Shown here: piece by piece, positions 37,110-42,798 of the stretch
Position numbering within the stretch: the stretch's first letter is position 1
How the letters are laid out: each line of letters starts with the position of its first letter
Translations under genes and position numbers: made by a program
The notes under the pieces: model-generated
The model's database searches: none
What the model was told of the DNA's origin: nothing
Seen by the model: the letters and a program-made list of their open reading frames with translations, nothing else
NCBI RefSeq assembly: GCF_000003605.2
Contig: NW_003145787.1
Location: 146,797 to 189,594, forward strand
Origin: Saccoglossus kowalevskii
Taxonomy: Eukaryota; Hemichordata; Enteropneusta; Harrimaniidae
DNA: 42,798 nt
Direction of reading: 5' to 3'

Positions 37110-37240
37110 ACTATATTACTGAAAGAGGAAATACACATATCATGCATATTCTTGAAAAGCACGTACACATTTCTTGTCTTTCCTTTGTATTTAATCAATT
37201 CGCTAATTTACAATTTGCTTTTGGATTTTAGCCTTATTTA

Positions 37241-37414
<174 letters not shown>

Positions 37415-38661
37415 CCTTTTTGATTCTACGGGTAAATAATATATCAATAACGACTGGACAGTGAGAAAAATAAAACCGAAAAACCCCGCGGGCAGGCCAA
37501 CACCAAGTGGCACGGGATAACAGTCATCCGTTTGACACATTTCTCGGTTCAAAATAAAACGATTAAACGATTACAAATGATTACCGGGGGTTACAAACAA
37601 GTAAACAATGAACAAATGACGAGAGGTGAATTAGAGACATGTACGACATTGGACAATAAAAATAACAAATGGTTGTACACTCAAATAACAATAGGTAAAT
37701 GATAAAAAGTTTAGAAATTGCAATTCTAAAAATACTTAAAGGTACAATAAATCTATTAAAAAGCAATTGAAAAGGCGGGTTTGTAAAAAGGATATTATTC
37801 AGCCATTGTCTAAGATATCGGGGATTATCAGTGAGTTGCCATCTAGGATTGCAATGGCATCATTAACGCACCACTGTGTTTCAAATACATCTAGAGACTT
37901 TGTGAGCAGGTGATAGTTGTATTCGTTAGTTACCCGATACCTAATTTTTGATTTAAAACACTGTAACACATTTGTTTGTACTCGATCGTTTAACCTTTCA
38001 TATCGTGTTACGTGAGTTGCCACTTTTATATGGTTGTAATTATGTGACAGAGCAAACGATGTGTAGCGGTTCCTTTTGCTTGGTGGGCTTAGTACGTACC
38101 AAGAAAGTGGTATAGTGTCTATATTTATAAGTTTATTGGTAATTAATTTCAGCAAGTTGAAAAGTGGGGCGAGTCTTGAGCATTCAATAAAAATGTAGGT
38201 AAGATCGTTCATTTCGTCACAGAAGGGACAAGTATCAGTGGTCTGGATTTGGTTTTTAAAAGAAACCCGCCAATAGGATGGGCGCCGTGGAGCTTGCGTC
38301 AATTAAGGTCGCCGTCTTTCTCTGTGATTGGAGTCATATAACAATCTTTAAAGATGGGTTTAGAGTTGGGAGAGAGAGAAAGTAAGTCGTGCCATATAGT
38401 GTTGAACTGTGAGTTGCGGTTGGAAAAATATTGAGACTTTATCAGGAATTTGTAAATTTCACCCCTCTCAAATTTGTAGAGTGGAGTATTCAGAAGGATA
38501 TCATTATCGTCGTCTCTATAACAAAGTTTAATGTAATATTTGATTTTAGTTGACTCATCGGTCACTTTTTGATTGAGTATAGTTCTCTTCCACTCTACAG
38601 GTATGGCCCGATGAATCACATCGAGTGCCATCCCCGCTAGCCGCCTCGAATACACTTTTAC
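37415..38661 (-). mobile_element. 5'-truncated non-LTR retrotransposon inserted in a TTAG microsatellite
   Basis: Its 3' end faces the tetranucleotide tract at 37241-37414. Its 5' break at 38661 abuts TTAGTTAGTTAGTTATTTA (38662-38680). The same TTAG repeat on both sides behaves as a target-site duplication, so this looks like an insertion into, or primed from, a TTAG repeat. In its own orientation the element ends in tetranucleotide repeats, as do many CR1/L2-type elements. Remaining content: the C-terminal part of ORF2 (37799-38655) and about 380 bases of 3' UTR. It lies between the gene A terminal exon and gene B exon 1. Confidence 0.75.
37799..38655 (-). pseudogene. Broken ORF2 C-terminus with zf-RVT zinc-binding motif
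   Basis: The first frame (38655-38299) reads RRLAGMALDVIHRA through EKDGDLN and then meets TGA where relatives have Trp of the W-[RK]-x-L-H-G-A motif; RKLHGAHP follows in the same frame. A frameshift close behind, near the A-run at about 38256, moves the reading into the second frame (38302-37799) with TDTCPFCDEMNDLTYIFIECSRL, the Cys-rich zf-RVT signature at the end of LINE reverse transcriptases. One nonsense change, one frameshift and loss of the 5' part mark a dead copy. Confidence 0.75.
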
Positions 38662-38680
38662 TTAGTTAGTTAGTTATTTA

Positions 38681-39957
38681 AAATTCCGTGTATAAAATAT
38701 CCTGTTAAAATAGTATATCCTTAACGTCCCTCGTTATTATTTTTTTAATTGCACAAATGTATGAATATCACCACAAATAAATTCAAATAAAAACACACAA
38801 TACGATCCACTTACTGGTTAGCGGATTCAGCAGGTTCTCGTGATACATTAAATCAATTACCCTGCATTGACCGCAGGGTAAGACCGTGATTTTTGTTAAC
38901 TACCGGACTGAGATTAGATGGAATATTCTAAAGACATTATAAGAGAAAGAGAATGTACGTATTTCATTTGGACACATTGTTTATTATTTAAAGGGTGTGA
39001 TATGTTAGCAACGAAACGAAAATTGGTTTAAACAGCGCCCTCTGTCAGAGAATTATGAAAATTACTTCTTCATAGTGTTTTTCTGTATTTCAAAACAAAA
39101 TATTGCTTTTCTCAATCGAAGGATTCCATTCGTTGACAGAGCTTTTTCAATTCTTCAATTCTCAGATGTTAAACGTTAAAGTTATTTCAAAAAATCCTCG
39201 AGAGAAATCAACACATGAAATGTTGGAGAGAGACAGCTGATTTTGTACGTCGGTCTTCACGCCCCCTATGAGAAAAAATATTAGGTCATGTCGATGCGAT
39301 TCTTGAACCAGGTAAAGTTCCAAAGGCATTAAATATACGCTATTCGCAAATAACCATGTCGTTGAGAAGGTGACAGCAATGAAAGTTAATTTCTCCCACA
39401 TTACATAAAAATATACATAGACCGTAAAATAGTTTCTATTGCAAAATAATTTAACCATCAGTTTAATTTGGTGCCACTAGTTTTGAGTATTACACGTGTA
39501 TTTTTTAATGCGTTCAAAATTGTTCAATTTTAAAATGTGAGGTCACAGTGATTTTTCAAACAGCTAACAAATTAGGTAACATATTTTATAGTAAAATCTA
39601 TTTAAAACTTTTTTGCGCAATTCTCAGTGGGCAATATCACCATAGTGAATCATCTAAGTGGCCATGCATTCTCAATAAAGTGCCGAGTATCGAAATGCAT
39701 TTTGACACCGTTTTGCAGAGACGATTTTTTTGTATTGCTCATGAATATGAATTTATGCAAATGACGCGATCTTGTTCAGCCCATCATAAACAAGGAATGT
39801 GTTTAGAATGGAATACTGTGTATTGGATAAAAACAACTTGGTACCATGGTGCTCTCGCTTTCAATGACTCGGAGTTCCCGGCGGCCATTTTGCAAATACA
39901 GTCTATTGTCAATCATACTCGGCATAGTTCTTGTTTCTCTTTGTGATGTAGATACAT
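38681..39957. other. Spacer between gene A terminal exon and the retrotransposon
   Basis: No exon fitting the MAM/CUB frame was found. A 132-codon plus-strand frame at 39548-39946 (GTG start) and a 98-codon minus frame at 39162-39458 lack domains. GCGCCCTCTG at 39035-39044 resembles a CTCF core on the minus strand. Confidence 0.4.
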
Positions 39958-39963
39958 TTTATT
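39958..39963 (-). terminator. Candidate poly(A) signal of gene A
   Basis: AATAAA on the minus strand two bases after the TAG (39968-39966) that is reached if the CUB exon is not spliced at its donor. This supports the CUB exon being terminal for gene A. Confidence 0.4.
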
Positions 39964-39965
39964 AG

Positions 39966-40297
39966 CTATACAAATACATTACCTGATATTCGAAATTGAA
40001 ATAAATTTCGTTCCTCGGGTGAAGATGCTTTAAATTCGATTGAAGTTGGCGCATTCAGGATCCAGCGAGAGTTTGGCCTCGTTATCAAAGTCGGTGCATA
40101 CGATTTGGTCCATTCACCCCCGATGCGCATACTCCAAAGGTTATCGAGGTAAATGACTGACAAATCTAGCAAGAAGTTGTCTTCAGCACTGATAATCCAT
40201 TCGCAATCCATCGATGTCGAAACTGACTCTGGATAGCCTTGAGATTGTAGTATAATAGACCCGAACGCTGGCACTGAAATATTCCCGCCACAGACAC
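39966..40297 (-). CDS. Gene A exon: CUB domain, probably terminal
   Basis: Enters through TTTCAAAAG in phase 1 (G-V-C-G-G). CUB features: VCGGNISV, LQSQGYPESVSTSMDCEWII, and closing LFQFRISG. It has two cysteines only and is more diverged than the gene B CUBs (no D-x-L-x-[IV] block). A donor exists (TCAG|GTAATG at 39983); without splicing the frame ends after NVFV at TAG 39966. Confidence 0.85.
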
Positions 40298-40875
40298 CTT
40301 TTGAAATGTAACAATACAGTCATCGATAAAATTACTGTGAACTGTGATTTATTCAAGGTGTTGTCACAGTCAACAATTGTAGTTTTATAAAGTGTTAACA
40401 ACGTGATGTTTCAACATTTATTCACGCACCATGGAACAAAGAACGTGTATTAGTTTAAACTGACATATAATGTCATTCGCTTAAATTATGTTAATGGACT
40501 TATGATGTGCTGACAAAGTACTGAAAATGGGGAGTAGAATTAGAATAAAGAGAGAAATATGCATATGAATAAAGTATTTGTATTTGATCTTGGTCATGTA
40601 ATTAATCAATGCGGCATACTGGTGAAAGTTCAAGACTAGCGGGGTAAATTCTCGCCGCTTTATTGACGAAAATACAAACTCCTGCTGTTACATTGGCGGG
40701 AATAAGCGGCGAGTAACTGTATTCTTGTCGATGAAGCAATAAGAATGTGTAATATCGGCAATTGAGTGGTGATAGTGAAACCAATCCTCGTCGAATGCGG
40801 GAAAGTGTCATTTTCTAACTCTAGACTCGCATTACTTATCAATAGTGATGATGTTTGTTCATATGTAATACCTAC

Positions 40876-40992
40876 CACACATGACTTCGTCGCTACCGTC
40901 GTCACACTGAGTGACATTGTCGCATGCGTCATCCCAAGCAACACAACCGAGCCCATCTTCACAATTAAAATCTCCGGGCATACACGAAGGAC
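40876..40992 (-). CDS. Gene A exon: LDL-receptor class A domain
   Basis: 39 codons, phase 1 both ends (ATTGCAG entry, G|GTAGGT exit). A complete LDLa: CMPGDFNCEDGLGCV, WDDACDNVTQCDDGSDE, VMC, with all six cysteines and the D-x-x-x-x-C-D-D-G-S-D-E calcium cage. One N-glycosylation site (NVT). Such modules bind basic ligands in a calcium-dependent way. Confidence 0.93.
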
Positions 40993-41369
40993 CTGCAATA
41001 CAAATGCGGAACAATGATGTACCGCCGGAAAAAAATGAGATACTAAATTACTGAACTCAAGGTGTAGGTGATACAAGTAAGATATCATCAAGTTAATTGG
41101 GAGGACACCAACAGCAACCAATAAATCTTTGGCACATAATTAAAATGTGGTATCCATCTATCGGAGCGAACTAAAAAAAATAATAAATTCCAATTCATAA
41201 AATTAAGTTGAAATAAACAACACACCGGATATCGGGGAACTAACAAAAGATCCGATGTGCATTTAATCGTGAATAGCTTCCATTAGTTTAAAGTAAATAT
41301 CTGACACGTTGAATGAATCATTTCACAAACTAGTACAGCCTTGTCGAACAACAGATTTGAAACAATCAG

Positions 41370-41382
41370 TCACTAGAGGGCG
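41370..41382 (+). promoter_or_regulatory. CTCF-like core motif in a gene A intron
   Basis: TCACTAGAGGGCG fits the bilaterian CTCF core (CCACYAGRKGGCG) at all but the first base. A sequence match of this length is expected by chance occasionally, so the call is tentative. Confidence 0.25.
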
Positions 41383-41693
41383 ATGTTCGCCGAAATTATT
41401 GTATACACATGCTAGAGAGCATGTTTCTGTCCCTCAAATTGGGTTTTATTCGGTTCCGTCACTGTTAGTTTTTTTGGGGACTATTTTGTTTGCTTTGTTC
41501 TAAAATATTGAACAAATTAAACAAAAACAAAACAAAATACAGTGTCATTAACAATTTAGAAATGAAATAATCAGAAGAAAAATACTAATTTATACTTCAT
41601 GACATACTCTCTACAGTGGTGTTTTCCTTTTAACAGAAATAAGAATAATTTCCATGAATGCCGTCGCGGAAAAAAAATATCGTTACTACTTAC

Positions 41694-42053
41694 ACGATGC
41701 GTTATGAAGTATGATATCATCGATAGCCAATGCGTTTGTACTTGCTTGTTCCGTGGTACCAACAAAAGCTAATTGGAAATTCGAAGCATCTGACGTAAAC
41801 TGCACGTGTTTGAAAACCCACTGCAATGGTATCCGACTCCTAAGATCGGACGAACTCCAGAGAACTTCTCCTAAACTGCCATTGGTGTACACTTGTACAG
41901 TAATCTCGGCATTGTCTTGTCGAATGGAGTGTAGATACAAGTAGTACCAGAACTGAAGACAGTAAGGCCCACCATTGCCTTCAAATGTAGGTGATAATAT
42001 TATGGCTGTACCATAATTTATATAAAACCCTGGATCCAAATACAAGTAATGTC
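41694..42053 (-). CDS. Gene A exon: MAM domain, second half
   Basis: 120 codons, phase 1 both ends (AATACAG entry giving G-H-Y-L-Y-L-D-P, T|GTAAGTA exit). Contains CLQFWYYLYLHS, EITVQVYTNGSLG, LQWVFKHVQFTSD, FQLAFVGT and ALAIDDIILHNASC. Confidence 0.92.
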
Positions 42054-42798
42054 CTGTATTGAATGAAGAAAAGTCAATACAATTTCTGATCAGTTATTTT
42101 GGAATTCCAAGTACGGACAGGTTTGACAAAGTAATACAATTAGAATAATATTTTCAATACAAATGCAAATACAACTGTTACAATAGTGTAGTCGCGGGGT
42201 GCTCACAAGATTTCTTCGCGTGAATCGCTAATCACACAACGTACTCCCGGTAACACGTGGGCGGAGCGAAACGAATTCTCGGCGTAGTCACACGTTATGG
42301 TTACAGTGAATGTACGCAATTATATTATCACGATAAGCTCCTAGTGAACGACATTAATGGTTATTTCACATTATAATTGTTTAGTGTTCCATATAAATTA
42401 TTACCGTCATCCCAGTGTAAGTTGTGTCCAATGAATAAACAACAATATATAACAAGTCATTGTCAATGACACGTCCCCGTTCCGTTCATATTTGAGTGAA
42501 ATATACATTCAAAGCAGATCATGACCGAAATGCACCTGCATATGTACAACACATTGTACTAAATCTGAACAAAATCCATCTATGCATGACTGAGATCCGG
42601 TTCTGGAATTGTGAAAATATGTGATTTTGATGCATTTTCGGCCTTAAAATGGCCGCCATTTGGTTATCGTTAATGAGATCATGAAACAAATGCACATACA
42701 TATTTGTGACATGATGTACCTTGTGTGTGTGAAGTTTGAACTCGATCAATCCAGGCATGTCTCAGATACATATCCAGAACTGAATTCTTTAAAACAAA
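42054..42798. other. Upstream intron or flank of gene A
   Basis: No acceptable MAM first-half exon or other domain seen. Short frames only. Confidence 0.4.

Larger units (their letters stand above)
39966..42053 (-). other. Gene A (3' part): MAM-LDLa-CUB protein, runs off right edge
   Basis: Gene span within the window. Exons 42053-41694, 40992-40876 and 40297-39983 (or to 39966 with the stop) join in phase 1 and give the second half of a MAM, an intact LDLa and a CUB. The MAM first half should lie beyond 42053; a GT-bordered GHNLHWDDG at about 42400 has a stop too close upstream and no acceptor, so it is not accepted. The order MAM-LDLa-CUB is the same as MAM2-LDLa-CUB2 of gene B, suggesting the two are tandem paralogs or parts of one repeated protein. 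Introns 40298-40875 and 40993-41693 show only short frames and a CTCF-like motif (41370-41382). Confidence 0.7.

Noticed and set aside
39548-39946. 132-codon plus-strand frame
   Set aside because: GTG start, no recognisable domain, opposite strand to the flanking exons, no splice or promoter support.
40660-41121. 153-codon minus-strand frame
   Set aside because: Runs out of frame across the LDLa exon at 40876-40992 and has no domain of its own.
42385-42450. Possible MAM first-half exon of gene A ending GHNLHWDDG before a GT
   Set aside because: An in-frame TGA lies only about 17 codons upstream with no acceptor AG between, and the sequence lacks the DHTYG-type MAM pattern.

Overview
This is an AT-rich stretch of animal nuclear genome. 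Coding exons are small, separated by GT-AG introns, and make extracellular multidomain proteins (MAM, CUB, LDLa, EGF-like, fibrinogen-like) plus a rhodopsin-class receptor. The protein families, the domain mix and the repeat content (non-LTR retrotransposon pieces, a tRNA-SINE-like piece, a terminal-inverted-repeat element, a minisatellite) fit a marine invertebrate. A non-vertebrate deuterostome such as a hemichordate, cephalochordate or echinoderm is my best guess, but a lophotrochozoan cannot be excluded.

Layout. 1-205 is the edge of a non-LTR retrotransposon lying on the minus strand. 206-9.7 kb is gene-free and holds a large diverged inverted repeat (about 3.59-5.08 kb) and a small local direct duplication near 7.7-8.1 kb. 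9718-10776 (+) is an intronless peptide-type GPCR. 12861-13429 is an array of 15 units with a 37-bp period whose most conserved part is the palindrome GATAATATTATC. 13.4-24.9 kb has no gene I can support; it contains a SINE-like head, a 27-bp-stem hairpin and two unexplained open frames. 24954-26363 (-) is a two-exon secreted fibrinogen-related protein. 27201-28094 is a DNA-transposon-like element with 25-bp inverted ends and a GC-rich core. 29478-42053 (-) carries MAM/CUB/LDLa/EGF exons, best read as two tandem genes: gene B (11 coding exons, 964 aa, 37109 to 29478) and the 3' part of gene A (from beyond the right edge to 39966). A dead, 5'-truncated retrotransposon (37415-38661) sits between them inside a tetranucleotide repeat.

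Function. Fibrinogen-like lectins and MAM/CUB/LDLa proteins are both extracellular recognition or adhesion families. Their clustering on one strand is suggestive of an epithelial or immune-type locus, but that link is inference. Exon joins in genes A and B are all phase 1, so every domain is a symmetrical module; this explains the repeated MAM-(LDLa)-CUB order. The most interesting points are the palindromic 37-bp array, the foldback structure, the one-gene-or-two question at 37-40 kb, and the shared loss of the second disulfide in all four CUB domains.
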